Source of the DNA: Pirellulaceae bacterium
GTDB lineage: Bacteria; Planctomycetota; Planctomycetia; Pirellulales; Pirellulaceae
Assembly: GCA_016784735.1 (NCBI GenBank)
Contig: JADHUC010000074.1
Location: 1 to 40,846 of the forward strand
Direction: 5' to 3'
Length of the DNA: 40,846 nucleotides
Shown: piece after piece, positions 25,344 to 33,929 of the stretch
Layout: each line of letters begins with the position of its first letter
Numbering within the stretch: position 1 is the stretch's first letter
The notes under the pieces: generated by a model
Database searches by the model: none
Seen by the model: only the letters and a program-made list of their open reading frames with translations
What the model was told of the DNA's origin: nothing
Translations under genes and position numbers: made by a program

Positions 25344-28018
25344 CAGATTTCAAACCAGCCCCGCTTAAAGATCTCCTTGAAACGTGGCTCGCCCAGCGGC
25401 TTGACGAGTCGTCGGGCGACGAACGTCAGGACGTGGATCGAGACCGGGACACGACCGCGCTTCTCGAATTCCTCTCCCGGGCCGATCGTTGTGCCCAGAT
25501 GCTGCAAGAGGCATGGCCCGTTGAGCGTACTGGCGACAATTCCGGCCACGAGACGGAGGTGCAGCACGACAAGCCACTTGCTGACGAGACACTGACAGAG
25601 GACCGGCAACTTCTGCGTTTCGACCGGTTCGAGCTGATGCGATTGCTTGGCCGTGGCGGCATGGGTGATGTCTACCTGGCATTCGACACGGCGATCCGGC
25701 GAGAAGTGGCGTTGAAGATCCCCCACCCGGCGCTGCTGATGCAAACCAAGACGCGAAAACGGTTCTTGCAGGAAGCGCGAGCGGCGGGAAGACTGCGGCA
25801 TCCCAACATCGTGGGCGTGCATGAATCGGGGCAGGCCGGTTCGATTTGTTTCATCGCGATGGAGTATTGTGCCGGGCCCACCCTGTCCGAATGGCTGGGA
25901 AAGCGCAAAGAGCCGGTTCCGTTGCGTTTGGCCGCCAAGATTGTCGCCAGGTTGGCCCGCGCGATGCAGCATGCGCACGAGCGTGGGATTCTTCACCGCG
26001 ATCTCAAGCCGAGCAACGTGCTATTGGACCCGGTTTCAGAGTCCGAACGTGTTACCGGCGGCGCGTTCGACCCATCGTTCCCCTTCGTGGTTCGCGTCAC
26101 CGATTTTGGGCTTGCACAGATGGATAGCGAGGATGGAAAACTGACACAGGAGGGATGTGCCTTGGGGACGGCGGCCTACATGGCTCCGGAGCTGGCTTCC
26201 GGCCGGCGCGATTTACAGGGGCCGGGGACCGACGTCCATTCGCTTGGTGCAATCTTATACGAATTGTTGACAGGGCAAGCGGCATTTCAGAAAGAAAACG
26301 TCATGGCCACCTTGGCAGCCGTGCAGGCGGAGATCCCGACACCGCCGAGACGCCTGCGGCATGACGCATGTGGAGACCTCGAAGCGATTTGTTTAAAGTC
26401 GATGGAAAAGGACATCCAGGCGCGGTACGCCTCGGCCGGTGACATGGCAGAGGATCTGGTGCGGTTCTTGCGCGGCGCGGCGGTGCTCGCGAGGCCCATC
26501 AGCTTGGTCGGGCGATATGTCCGCTGGGCTAAGCGCCGACCGGCCCTCGCGGCCCTGATGTTGACCGCGACACTGGCCGTGGTGGTCGCCTTTGTGGGCG
26601 TAGTATGGCATGACCATCGCCTGGGCAAGGCGCTGGCCACTGCGGAAGGGATGAGAACGCGAGCCGAACAGGCGGAGGCCAAAGCCCTGCAACAGCAGTA
26701 CCGCCTCACGCTGGAACTTTACGCCACTGATATAGAGATGGCGCACGACGCATGGCGGGCGGGTGACCTGCGGCATGCCTTCGAACAGTTGAGCAGATAC
26801 GGGCGCGCTGGGTCGGTGGATGGAATGGGTGATCGAGGCCGCGAGAGGAATCCGTCGCCGAGCCACTGGGCGGCAACCGGCGCGACATTCGATCCCCGCG
26901 GCTGGGAGTGGTTCTACTTGTGGCAGCGAGTGAGCGGGGAAAAGATCGAACGCGTGACGCAGGAGGGCGCGGGTTACTACGTCTGCTATTCCCCCGACGG
27001 TATCGCCTATTCGCCACGCGGCGACCGGGTGGCCTCACTGGGAAAGGATGGCGTGCTGAAGCTGTGGAAGCCGCGGCACGGGGAATCAGGCATTCAATGC
27101 TCGGTGTTCTCGGATCATCCCGTGCATGACGCCGTGATGCTGCCCGGCGGTAACGAGTTGCTGACCATCAGCAGCGAAGCCCTTGAGATCCTCAGTTGCC
27201 GGACAGGCAAGTCTTCGCTGGTGGCACAAGTTCCAGCGACCGATCTGAATTACTTGGCCGTTTCGCCGGTCGGTGGCAGAGTGGCAGCGGGGGGACCCTA
27301 CGGCAAACTCTACGTGGGCGACCTCTCCAACGGGTTCAAAGCGGAATCTTGGAATCTGAGCACGGATTGGAATGTTTGGGGGCTCGCCTTTACCCCGGAT
27401 GGGACGCGGTTACTGGCAAACGTCGGGCGCGAGGAAATACGGATATTCGATGCGCTGACGGGGACTGACGAAGGCGTCTTCGCGGTCGAAGACTGCTACG
27501 ATTTTGTGCTATCACCTGATGGACGCTGGCTCGCCGCCAGCAGCCTTAACGATATCGCCATCTGGGACCTGAAAGACGCCTCGCCCCTGCCGCGATTACG
27601 GGGACATACCAGCACTATCCGCGCGTTGGCATTCAGTCCGGACGGCAGACTCCTGGCTTCGTCCGGCAAAGATCGCCGTGTCAAGATATGGTCATGGGCC
27701 GACGCTACGCAACGGCTGTCGATCGAAGGCGGTCCAGCCGTCGTGGAGACGCTGTGTTTTTCGCCGGACGGGAAGACCCTTCTCACATCGGGAAGACAAG
27801 TGCCTCTGACGGCTTGGCAGGTTGCCACGGGAAGAAAGTACTTTCCCATGACCGAGCCGCTGGAGCACGTATTGTTCGGCCCCGACTTTGGCCAGGTGAT
27901 TGGCCGAACGGGCGCCGGACACGTTTGGATGTGCCTGCTCGACAGGGAAGCTTGCGAAACCGGCCCTCAATCGGTGTTCCAGGATCACGCAATGCCATTT
28001 AGTCCCGCCACCGATTGA
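25340..28018 (+). CDS. Membrane-anchored Ser/Thr protein kinase with WD40-like repeats
   Basis: An 892-aa Hanks-type kinase. An N-terminal acidic region (1-90) precedes the kinase domain (about 94-378): glycine loop LLGRGGMGDVYLA, Lys126 in VALKIP, catalytic HRDLKPSN with Asp221, DFG with Asp255, then GTAAYMAPELASG and DVHSLGAILYELLTG, so it looks catalytically competent. One transmembrane helix (about 400-423, ALMLTATLAVVVAFVGVVW) leads to a coiled-coil stretch and then WD40-like repeats (about 530-870: FSPDGRLLASSGKDRRVKIW and FSPDGKTLLTSGRQ), probably outside the cytoplasmic membrane as a sensing or binding propeller. The GTG start overlaps the sigma-factor stop codon. Likely role: signal-dependent phosphorylation linked to the sigma factor. 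Confidence 0.93.
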   Translation: MTDFKPAPLKDLLETWLAQRLDESSGDERQDVDRDRDTTALLEFLSRADRCAQMLQEAWPVERTGDNSGHETEVQHDKPLADETLTEDRQLLRFDRFELMRLLGRGGMGDVYLAFDTAIRREVALKIPHPALLMQTKTRKRFLQEARAAGRLRHPNIVGVHESGQAGSICFIAMEYCAGPTLSEWLGKRKEPVPLRLAAKIVARLARAMQHAHERGILHRDLKPSNVLLDPVSESERVTGGAFDPSFPFVVRVTDFGLAQMDSEDGKLTQEGCALGTAAYMAPELASGRRDLQGPGTDVHSLGAILYELLTGQAAFQKENVMATLAAVQAEIPTPPRRLRHDACGDLEAICLKSMEKDIQARYASAGDMAEDLVRFLRGAAVLARPISLVGRYVRWAKRRPALAALMLTATLAVVVAFVGVVWHDHRLGKALATAEGMRTRAEQAEAKALQQQYRLTLELYATDIEMAHDAWRAGDLRHAFEQLSRYGRAGSVDGMGDRGRERNPSPSHWAATGATFDPRGWEWFYLWQRVSGEKIERVTQEGAGYYVCYSPDGIAYSPRGDRVASLGKDGVLKLWKPRHGESGIQCSVFSDHPVHDAVMLPGGNELLTISSEALEILSCRTGKSSLVAQVPATDLNYLAVSPVGGRVAAGGPYGKLYVGDLSNGFKAESWNLSTDWNVWGLAFTPDGTRLLANVGREEIRIFDALTGTDEGVFAVEDCYDFVLSPDGRWLAASSLNDIAIWDLKDASPLPRLRGHTSTIRALAFSPDGRLLASSGKDRRVKIWSWADATQRLSIEGGPAVVETLCFSPDGKTLLTSGRQVPLTAWQVATGRKYFPMTEPLEHVLFGPDFGQVIGRTGAGHVWMCLLDREACETGPQSVFQDHAMPFSPATD

Positions 28019-28106
28019 GATTGTCCGCGGGCGGTATACACTACATGGCGTCTCCCGGTTCCCGTGAGTGTGGAACCGAGGGTAGCGATCCAACGGTCAA
28101 GCAGCA

Positions 28107-29159
28107 TTGGTACTCCCTGTGTACCTGGGAATTGAAATCGGCGGGACGAAGTTGCAGTTGGGCGTCGGAGCCGGCGATGGCTCGGATCTGGCAGTGCTGG
28201 AACGCTTGGACGTGGATCCGAGACGTGGGGCCGCAGGGATTCTCGGGCAGATTGAACGAACCGCTGGTGAATTGATCCAACGGTTCGGCGTCCGAAGCAT
28301 CGGCATCGGGTTTGGCGGGCCGGTGGATTCGGAGTCGGGACGCATAATCAAGAGCCACCAGATTGACGGTTGGGAGGATGCGGAGTTGGCGGCTTGGTGT
28401 CGTCGCAACTTCGATCTGCCGACCGTCATTGGAAACGACTGTGACACGGCCGCGTTGGCCGAGGCCAAGTATGGGGCAGGATGGGTCAAAGGCTCACTGT
28501 TCTACGTAACGGTCGGCACTGGCATTGGCGGCGGCTTTGTCGTCGGCGGAGCATTGCATGGCGCGGGGCGACCGGCGGTCGCGGAGATCGGGCATCTTCG
28601 TCCCGGGCTGCACGCCGATCGACCGGATGCCACGGTCGAATCGCTGGCCAGCGGTTTGGGGATCGCAGACGCGGTCAAAGCTCGAATCAGCGGCGAAGTG
28701 GCTTTGAGGTTCGGGGCATCGCGACGAGGCAACGCGCGTCGGGACGGTCACGACGCAGGTGGCGCGGTTCCTGGCACGAGCGACATGGAGGAAGAGTACA
28801 AGCTGGATTTGCTGGAACGAACTGGTGGCGACGTCGAGGAGTTGACGGCCAAGATCATTGGGCAGGCTGCAGCCGAGGGCAACCAGATTGCGGTTGAGGC
28901 GGTTGGGCATGCGGCCCAAGTCCTCGGCTGGGCGATCGCCCAGATGATTACGCTCTTGGCGCCGGAAGTCGTCGTGGTTGGCGGCGGAGTCTCATTGATG
29001 GGAGAGGATTTGTTTTTCGCACCGCTTCGCGAGCAAGTGGCCCAATACGTCTTCCCACCGCTGGCTGAATCGTACGAAATTGTCCCCGCTGCCCTGGGCG
29101 AATTGGCCGTCGTTCACGGCGCGGTGGCATTGGCAGTTTCGGCATTGGAACACGATTGA
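28107..29159 (+). CDS. ROK-family sugar kinase (glucokinase-like)
   Basis: A 350-aa cytoplasmic ATP-dependent sugar kinase/ROK protein without the DNA-binding domain of ROK repressors. Landmarks: ATP motif GIEIGGTK (8-15), GIGFGGPVD, GNDCDTAALAE with the catalytic Asp111, TVGTGIGGGF (135-144) and a C-terminal adenosine-binding VVVGGGVSLMG. The zinc-binding CxCGxxGCxE segment of classical ROK proteins is absent: after EIGHLRPG the sequence reads LHADRPDATVESLASG. A polar insertion (about 208-235, RRGNARRDGHDAGG) precedes the last lobe. The start is uncertain: TTG 28107 is used, GTG 28119 is possible, and neither has a good ribosome site. ScpB follows 85 bases downstream on the same strand. Confidence 0.85.
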   Translation: MVLPVYLGIEIGGTKLQLGVGAGDGSDLAVLERLDVDPRRGAAGILGQIERTAGELIQRFGVRSIGIGFGGPVDSESGRIIKSHQIDGWEDAELAAWCRRNFDLPTVIGNDCDTAALAEAKYGAGWVKGSLFYVTVGTGIGGGFVVGGALHGAGRPAVAEIGHLRPGLHADRPDATVESLASGLGIADAVKARISGEVALRFGASRRGNARRDGHDAGGAVPGTSDMEEEYKLDLLERTGGDVEELTAKIIGQAAAEGNQIAVEAVGHAAQVLGWAIAQMITLLAPEVVVVGGGVSLMGEDLFFAPLREQVAQYVFPPLAESYEIVPAALGELAVVHGAVALAVSALEHD

Positions 29160-29244
29160 TCCGCTGTTGACCGTTCTCGGAACAGGAAGTAAAAGACTCA
29201 AATCGCAACGCCAAAAGGGACCAGTTGGGAAGCGACGGCACGAG

Positions 29245-29994
29245 ATGGATCAGCAACACGAAAACGACGAGGAGCTGGGACTAGAGGCGTTCCGGACTGT
29301 CCCGACGGACGATCAGGGGCTTTCGCTGGACGAGTTGAGTCAAGCCTACGCCGATCTGCTGGATCGCGGAGACGACCCGTTCGCAGAGACTGTAACACCG
29401 GAAACGCCGGCTGTTCCGGCCCCAGACGCCGAGGAAGTTGCAGAGGAGGATGAACCGCAGGGCGAAGAAGATGCGTTCTGCGAAGTTTCACCCCGCAGCA
29501 TCCTGGAAGCGATGCTTTTCGTAGGGCACCCCGACAACGCACCGCTGACCAGCGAGAAAGTAGCTTCCTACATGCGGGGCGTTCGCCCGCAAGAAATCGA
29601 CGAACTGATCGTTGAACTGAACCAGCGTTACGATCGTGACGGCCACCCCTACCGGATCGAATCGGTCGGCGCCGGCTACCGCATGGCCTTGCGCGAGGAA
29701 TTCAATTCACTGCGCGACAAGTTCTATGGTCGCAACAAGTCAGCCAAGCTGTCACAGGCGGCGATTGACGTTCTGGCGATCGTGGCTTACCGACAGCCCT
29801 TGACGCGCGACGAGGTCGACGCGCTCCGCGCAAAGCCCAGCGGCACCATCCTGACACAGTTGGTTCGTCGCCGACTGCTGCGCATGGAACGCCCCGACGA
29901 GAAACCGCGAATACCACGCTACTTCACGACCGACCGCTTTCTGGAATTGTATGGGCTGGACAGCCTCCGCGACTTGCCCAAGAGTCCGGACTGA
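29245..29994 (+). CDS. scpB: Segregation and condensation protein B
   Basis: A 249-aa ScpB, a winged-helix kleisin-interacting protein that works with SMC and ScpA in chromosome condensation and segregation. The conserved core runs from about residue 80: SILEAMLFVGHPDNAPLTSEKVA split as SILEAMLFVGHPDNAPLTS, GAGYRMALREEF, LSQAAIDVLAIVAYRQPLTR (the family signature) and LVRRRLLRM. The acidic, Pro-rich N-terminal 80 residues are an extension without visible fold. The ATG at 29245 is chosen because upstream in-frame codons overlap the ROK gene; a GGGAAG lies 11 bases before it. ScpA is not adjacent, unlike in many Firmicutes. Confidence 0.93.
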   Translation: MDQQHENDEELGLEAFRTVPTDDQGLSLDELSQAYADLLDRGDDPFAETVTPETPAVPAPDAEEVAEEDEPQGEEDAFCEVSPRSILEAMLFVGHPDNAPLTSEKVASYMRGVRPQEIDELIVELNQRYDRDGHPYRIESVGAGYRMALREEFNSLRDKFYGRNKSAKLSQAAIDVLAIVAYRQPLTRDEVDALRAKPSGTILTQLVRRRLLRMERPDEKPRIPRYFTTDRFLELYGLDSLRDLPKSPD

Positions 29995-30005
29995 GGAAGA
30001 CCACA

Positions 30006-30590
30006 TCAATCCAATTGTGCGTCAGGCAACTCCTGCCATCGGTCCCGTAGTAGGGCAAGCTTCCGCTCGACGGTCCGCTGGACGCAGCCCAACCGCTCGG
30101 CGATTTCCTTGTTGGTCAAGCCTGCTAGGTGCAGTTCGGCGAAATCCCGCAGGTGGTCCGGCAGTTCTCCGACGTATTTTTCATAACAGTCGTGAAGGAT
30201 CGCTTCTTCGTCCGGCGCGTTTGCTGCATCGCACGCCAGAAACGCGATCGGTGTGAGGCTCTGGACCTTGCCCTGGCCCTGCTTGAGCGTCATGGCGTGT
30301 TTGATCCGATTGATGGCCTTGCAGGCAACGATGTGACTGAGCAAGGCCAACAGATGGTGCCGGTTTGCCAACTGCGGAGCCCGTTGATCCTGCACGGTCT
30401 TGTAGAAGCCGATCAGCGCGCTTTGAGCGACGTCTTCTTCGTCGGCTCCCGCGATCGGAGCTTGTCTGAGACGTTTGCGAGCCATATTCACCAGTGCTGG
30501 CCAGTACCGATGATGCAGTTGGGCGAGCGCATCCTCGTCGCCATCTTTGAATTGGGCGATTAACTGGCTCACAGATCCAATCGTGGTCAT
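30006..30590 (-). CDS. ECF-type sigma factor (third in window)
   Basis: A 194-aa sigma factor resembling the planctomycete ECF type. Region 2 lies at about 8-95 (LIAQFKDGDEDALAQLHHRY, DEEDVAQSALIGFYKTV, LLALLSHIVACKAINRIKH) and region 4 at about 140-190 (LPDHLRDFAELHLAGLTNKE, IAERLGCVQRTVERKLALLR as the DNA-recognition helix pair). No Shine-Dalgarno core is obvious before the ATG at 30590. It is convergent with scpB, with an 11-base gap between stops, and divergent from the secreted coiled-coil protein, which could be a target but nothing proves it. No anti-sigma factor or kinase adjoins. Confidence 0.88.
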   Translation of the reverse strand: MTTIGSVSQLIAQFKDGDEDALAQLHHRYWPALVNMARKRLRQAPIAGADEEDVAQSALIGFYKTVQDQRAPQLANRHHLLALLSHIVACKAINRIKHAMTLKQGQGKVQSLTPIAFLACDAANAPDEEAILHDCYEKYVGELPDHLRDFAELHLAGLTNKEIAERLGCVQRTVERKLALLRDRWQELPDAQLD

Positions 30591-30737
30591 GGCGTAACCT
30601 GACGAATTCTTCTATGTCAGCGATGCAACATCAACGTGCCACATTATATCTGCGGTGCACGATCGCCTTCAACTGGCGGCCAGGCACGCAAGCACATGGA
30701 TATTCCAATACACGAATTGCTTGCCACCACGGCCAGA

Positions 30738-30803
30738 TGCCGGCCGGCGCTGTCGGAATCCGCACGCGGACCTTGATCTATCAAGCAGAGACGCCGGCCG
30801 GCA
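30738..30803. repeat. Inverted repeat with nested palindrome before coiled-coil gene
   Basis: TGCCGGCCGGCG (30738-30749) and its complement (30792-30803) enclose 42 bases that contain the palindrome CTTGAT-CT-ATCAAG (30772-30785). It lies 50 bases before the start of the coiled-coil gene, in the divergent gap with the ECF sigma gene. It may be another dispersed palindrome or a regulator-binding site. Confidence 0.6.
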
Positions 30804-30853
30804 CGGCGTAAACCTGTCAATTCCATTTAGCCCCCTAACGGAGGACGAGAACC

Positions 30854-32929
30854 ATGATGCCTGACTTTCTTACCCAACTTGCCAGCCGTAACAAGCGACT
30901 GCAATCTGCGATCGTAACAGCGGTTGCGATCGGCCTGTTCGTCGTGGCGCCCGCCCGCGGCGACGCCTTTGACCAACATACGCAACGGCTTACCAACTTG
31001 GTGAACGATGCGTCGAAGACCATCGGCAAGCTGAACGGCGCGGCCGACGCCAGCTTCGTATCCAAGGCCAGGTCATACCGTGATTCGCTGCTCGCGAAGA
31101 AGCTCGAGCTGGAGCGTATTGCCAGCGATCTGGCCAGTCAGCAAAGCGTTATCGACCAGAAAGCCGGGTCCGTCAGCTTTCGCAAGCTCGAGCACGAATC
31201 TGCACTGCGAGTGTATGAGAACTTCGCTCGGCAATACGAAGCGAAGCAGAAGGCATTGGAAGACGAGATTGCTGTTCACAACCGCAAGGCAGAACAACTC
31301 GAGGAAGAAATCGCAGCCTTTGAGGAGGTGAAAGAGAGTTTCGAGCGCGAGTTGGCGGCGTACAACCGGGAATGTGCCGAGTGCCAACAGGCGATCGATG
31401 CTCATAACGCTACGTTAGGCGTACCCCGAAGCGGCCCCAACCTGGAGCGTTACAATCAGGAGGCCGAGCGATTGAATACGTGGAAGAACCGCTTGGAGGC
31501 TCGCCGACCGTACTTCGAGCGACGCATACGCGAACTGAATGAGCAGCGAGCCGAACTCCAGGCACGAGGTGACCGGATCGACCGAGCAGCCGCGCAGTTG
31601 AACCAGCGGAAGGAAGATTTGATCACGACCGACGGGAAGCGTTTGGTGGAACTGCGTCTCGCGGCGTCAAAGAAAGAACGAGAGTACGTCGACGCCAGGA
31701 GCGAGTTAGAGAGAATGAAGCAGCAGTACGATCAACGGGCCGGCGATTTTGACGTGGCCCTGGACCAGGCATCCAGCATTCATGCGGAACTTGCGACTGC
31801 GATCCAACACGCTGCCAATTCGGTAACCGTGCCCCAAACGCCGGTACCCGCCTCCGTCCCCCAGCAGAATGTGGTTTCCAGCGGCCCGCAACAGCCAACC
31901 ACCCAACCGCAGCCGCCGGCTACGGGTTCGACAGCGGACACGGGACGGGAAGCGACCCATGCGGAGGTCCTTGGGCAAATTGCCCGCCGCGAACGGGAGC
32001 TTGCGGAATTGAGAGAACTGGAAGATAAGCTCTCCGGGTTGATCGAACGGATGATGAAAGACGACAACTGGCGTGACGAATTGGACGATTGGGTCAAGGA
32101 AAGCCAACAAGCACAGAAGACGGCCATCCTGGCATCGGTTGCCCTGCTGCTGGGTGACGAGGGCCCGTTGGACGAATTGATCAACAAGTACCGCGGAATG
32201 GCGAATACGCACCGAGGTTTTGCAGACGACATCTACACAGCGTGGCGAAAGCACCAGCATCAATTGAACGAAGCGCGAAAACGCGTTAGACAAGTCTCTC
32301 GAATCAAGGTCAAGTCCCGTCGCAAGGAGGTGCAGGCGGCTTATGACGCTATGCGGAAAATCGACGAGATCATGGCCGGCAGCCTGCGGCTTCAGTTGGA
32401 CACGGCCGATCGTTTCAAGCAGTTTGCCGGCGATCTGGATAGCCTGCGCCAACTGGCCAAAGCCGTCAGCGAGGCTGCCAAGGCTCTGGATGCGGCGGAG
32501 AAACTGATCGAACCGGCCGCGAAGCAGGATTTGCAGGCAGCGGTGAAAGCGGTCCAGGATACGGTTGTCTCGTTTCTAACCGATCAGGCGTTAGAGAAGC
32601 TCGACGACGCACTCGTCAAACGCGGCGCAAAAGCCCTCGTCCGCCAGACTCGTTTGCTGAAGTTCGGCGTGGACTACACGCTGGCTTCGTTCCAGTTCTA
32701 CCTCTCCTACCGGAACGTGAACGACATCCTCGAACAAATCGACAATCGGGAGGCAGTAGCCGCCAAGATTCGCCAGCAGCACAAGGACGTGGTGGATGAC
32801 ATGGTTCAAGTTCAAAAGGAGATAGAGCGGCTCGAACAGGTCAAAAGTCAGAACTCCACGGCAATGCGAAAGGCGCTAAACGACGTGGCCGCTTGGCAGC
32901 AATTCCGAAACTGCCCACCGCGCATCTGA
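30854..32929 (+). CDS. Secreted coiled-coil protein, 691 aa
   Basis: An unrecognised exported protein. The N-terminus has a signal peptide (LQSAIVTAVAIGLFVVAPARG, cleaved near residue 36, shown here to the limit as IVTAVAIGLFVVAPARG). Residues about 38-320 are almost pure heptad-like coiled coil rich in Glu, Lys, Arg and Ala; a Pro/Gln/Thr linker (about 325-360, PQQPTTQPQPP) follows; then a second helical, coiled-coil half with one hydrophobic patch (AILASVALLLG). Only three cysteines were noted (CAEC near 175 and one at the C-terminus). ATG 30854 has GGAGG nine bases upstream. It is likely a periplasmic structural or tethering protein. There is no operon partner. Confidence 0.8.
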   Translation: MMPDFLTQLASRNKRLQSAIVTAVAIGLFVVAPARGDAFDQHTQRLTNLVNDASKTIGKLNGAADASFVSKARSYRDSLLAKKLELERIASDLASQQSVIDQKAGSVSFRKLEHESALRVYENFARQYEAKQKALEDEIAVHNRKAEQLEEEIAAFEEVKESFERELAAYNRECAECQQAIDAHNATLGVPRSGPNLERYNQEAERLNTWKNRLEARRPYFERRIRELNEQRAELQARGDRIDRAAAQLNQRKEDLITTDGKRLVELRLAASKKEREYVDARSELERMKQQYDQRAGDFDVALDQASSIHAELATAIQHAANSVTVPQTPVPASVPQQNVVSSGPQQPTTQPQPPATGSTADTGREATHAEVLGQIARRERELAELRELEDKLSGLIERMMKDDNWRDELDDWVKESQQAQKTAILASVALLLGDEGPLDELINKYRGMANTHRGFADDIYTAWRKHQHQLNEARKRVRQVSRIKVKSRRKEVQAAYDAMRKIDEIMAGSLRLQLDTADRFKQFAGDLDSLRQLAKAVSEAAKALDAAEKLIEPAAKQDLQAAVKAVQDTVVSFLTDQALEKLDDALVKRGAKALVRQTRLLKFGVDYTLASFQFYLSYRNVNDILEQIDNREAVAAKIRQQHKDVVDDMVQVQKEIERLEQVKSQNSTAMRKALNDVAAWQQFRNCPPRI

Positions 32930-32954
32930 AGAGTCGTTCATGTGGTAATCATCG

Positions 32955-32978
32955 CGCCGGTAGGTTTTCCTGCCGGCG
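32955..32978 (+). terminator. Hairpin after coiled-coil gene
   Basis: CGCCGGTAGG (32955-32964), loop TTTT, and CCTGCCGGCG (32969-32978) form a 10-pair stem (one G-T pair in RNA) starting 26 bases after the stop codon. It lacks a T-run, so it may be an RNA-end stabiliser or a repeat rather than an intrinsic terminator. Confidence 0.45.
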
Positions 32979-33098
32979 AGAAGACGTTACACAATACGTC
33001 GGCCTTTCCCCGATGGGTCGCAAACGGAACAGGTGGGGCACGCAAAGGAACGAAGGACCCAACGCGGCTTTCGCCCGCAACCAAGACATCCGAATTCT

Positions 33099-33164
33099 GA
33101 ACAGAAGGAAACAGAGCAAACAGAGGCTGTGACTCGTCTCTGTTTGCTCGGTTACCTCCCGTTC
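33099..33164. repeat. Imperfect 27-bp inverted repeat
   Basis: Arms 33099-33125 and 33138-33164 pair at 23 of 27 positions, perfectly over the inner GAGCAAACAGAG, with a 12-base loop. It lies in the 307-base gap 32930-33236 between the convergent coiled-coil and cytochrome genes. The gap otherwise shows only the 32955-32978 hairpin; no gene is supported. Confidence 0.65.
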
Positions 33165-33236
33165 AAGAAAAGCACGCACGGCGCGCGCATTCTTTGTTTA
33201 GCCGCTGGCCCAACGGGCCGCGCGTCCGGAACGGGG

Positions 33237-33923
33237 CTACTCGCTCTTGCCGTTGTTCGCGTCCTGGCCTTTCTCGTGGATGACCAGCTTGCCGGTTTTC
33301 TTGTCCCAGACCACGGTTCGCGAGGGAAGGCGATGCTTGAAGTGGCAGTCGGTGCAGTTGATTTCCTTGGGGTTGGTCTTCGCCGGACAGCGTTGCTGCC
33401 ATCGCTGGACGACCTTCCTGGCCGGCGCGTCGTGCTGCTCGTGACATTCGCCGCACATCTTGTCGACGTTATACGGACCGTACATCTTCTCGGGTGGCGT
33501 GCGATGGAATTCGTCCACTTGGTGCGCCAGCGATTCCCCGTGGCACTGGATGCAGCCGACTTCTTCCTTGGCGTGGCTGGTGACCAGCGATTCGGTCCGG
33601 TAGTTGCCGTGGCAGACGTAACAGCCGCCGTTCAGTTCCTTCAGGCCGGCCGATTCATGCGGACCTTCCATGAGCTTTTCGTTGCGATAACCGTCCAGCG
33701 AGAGCGGCGGCACCGCCGTGGCCCAAGTGCAGATTCCCAGGCAAGCAGCCACACACCAGCCCGACGCGCTAGCGAGGGTAGACCGCCCGCCGTCCCTCGC
33801 TCGCGCGTCGGGCTTCTGTGACTGGCGAGAAATGCGGGCTAGGGACATGGCTGCACACAGGCAGGTTACAGACCTACCCCACGGCCGCAAAGTTGCGAGT
33901 ATCTTGGAAGCGAAATGTTTCAT
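33237..33923 (-). CDS. Exported tetrahaem cytochrome c
   Basis: A 228-aa protein with four c-type haem-binding motifs: CYVCH (101-105), CIQCH (124-128), CGECH (157-161) and CTDCH (190-194), plus further His residues that could act as distal ligands. It should act as an electron carrier outside the cytoplasmic membrane, after haem attachment by the cytochrome c maturation system. It follows the aldo/keto-reductase-like gene after only 6 bases, so the two form an operon. The N-terminus is odd: two hydrophobic stretches (about 19-29 and 57-70) are separated by polar residues 35-57 encoded by a P3 palindrome (33754-33820). The start at 33923 has no visible ribosome site, so translational coupling to the upstream gene or a later start such as the GTG at residue 58 is possible. 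Confidence 0.88.
   Translation of the reverse strand: MKHFASKILATLRPWGRSVTCLCAAMSLARISRQSQKPDARARDGGRSTLASASGWCVAACLGICTWATAVPPLSLDGYRNEKLMEGPHESAGLKELNGGCYVCHGNYRTESLVTSHAKEEVGCIQCHGESLAHQVDEFHRTPPEKMYGPYNVDKMCGECHEQHDAPARKVVQRWQQRCPAKTNPKEINCTDCHFKHRLPSRTVVWDKKTGKLVIHEKGQDANNGKSE
33754..33820. repeat. P3-type palindrome inside the cytochrome gene
   Basis: Left arm from 33754 (CACCAGCCCGACGCGCTAGC, then GAGGG) and right arm 33794-33820 (CCCTCGCTCGCGCGTCGGGC then TTCTGTG) form an imperfect inverted repeat closely similar to the P3 palindrome at 7747-7821. It encodes residues 35-57 of the tetrahaem cytochrome without introducing a stop. Confidence 0.75.
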
Positions 33924-33929
33924 GGCAGT

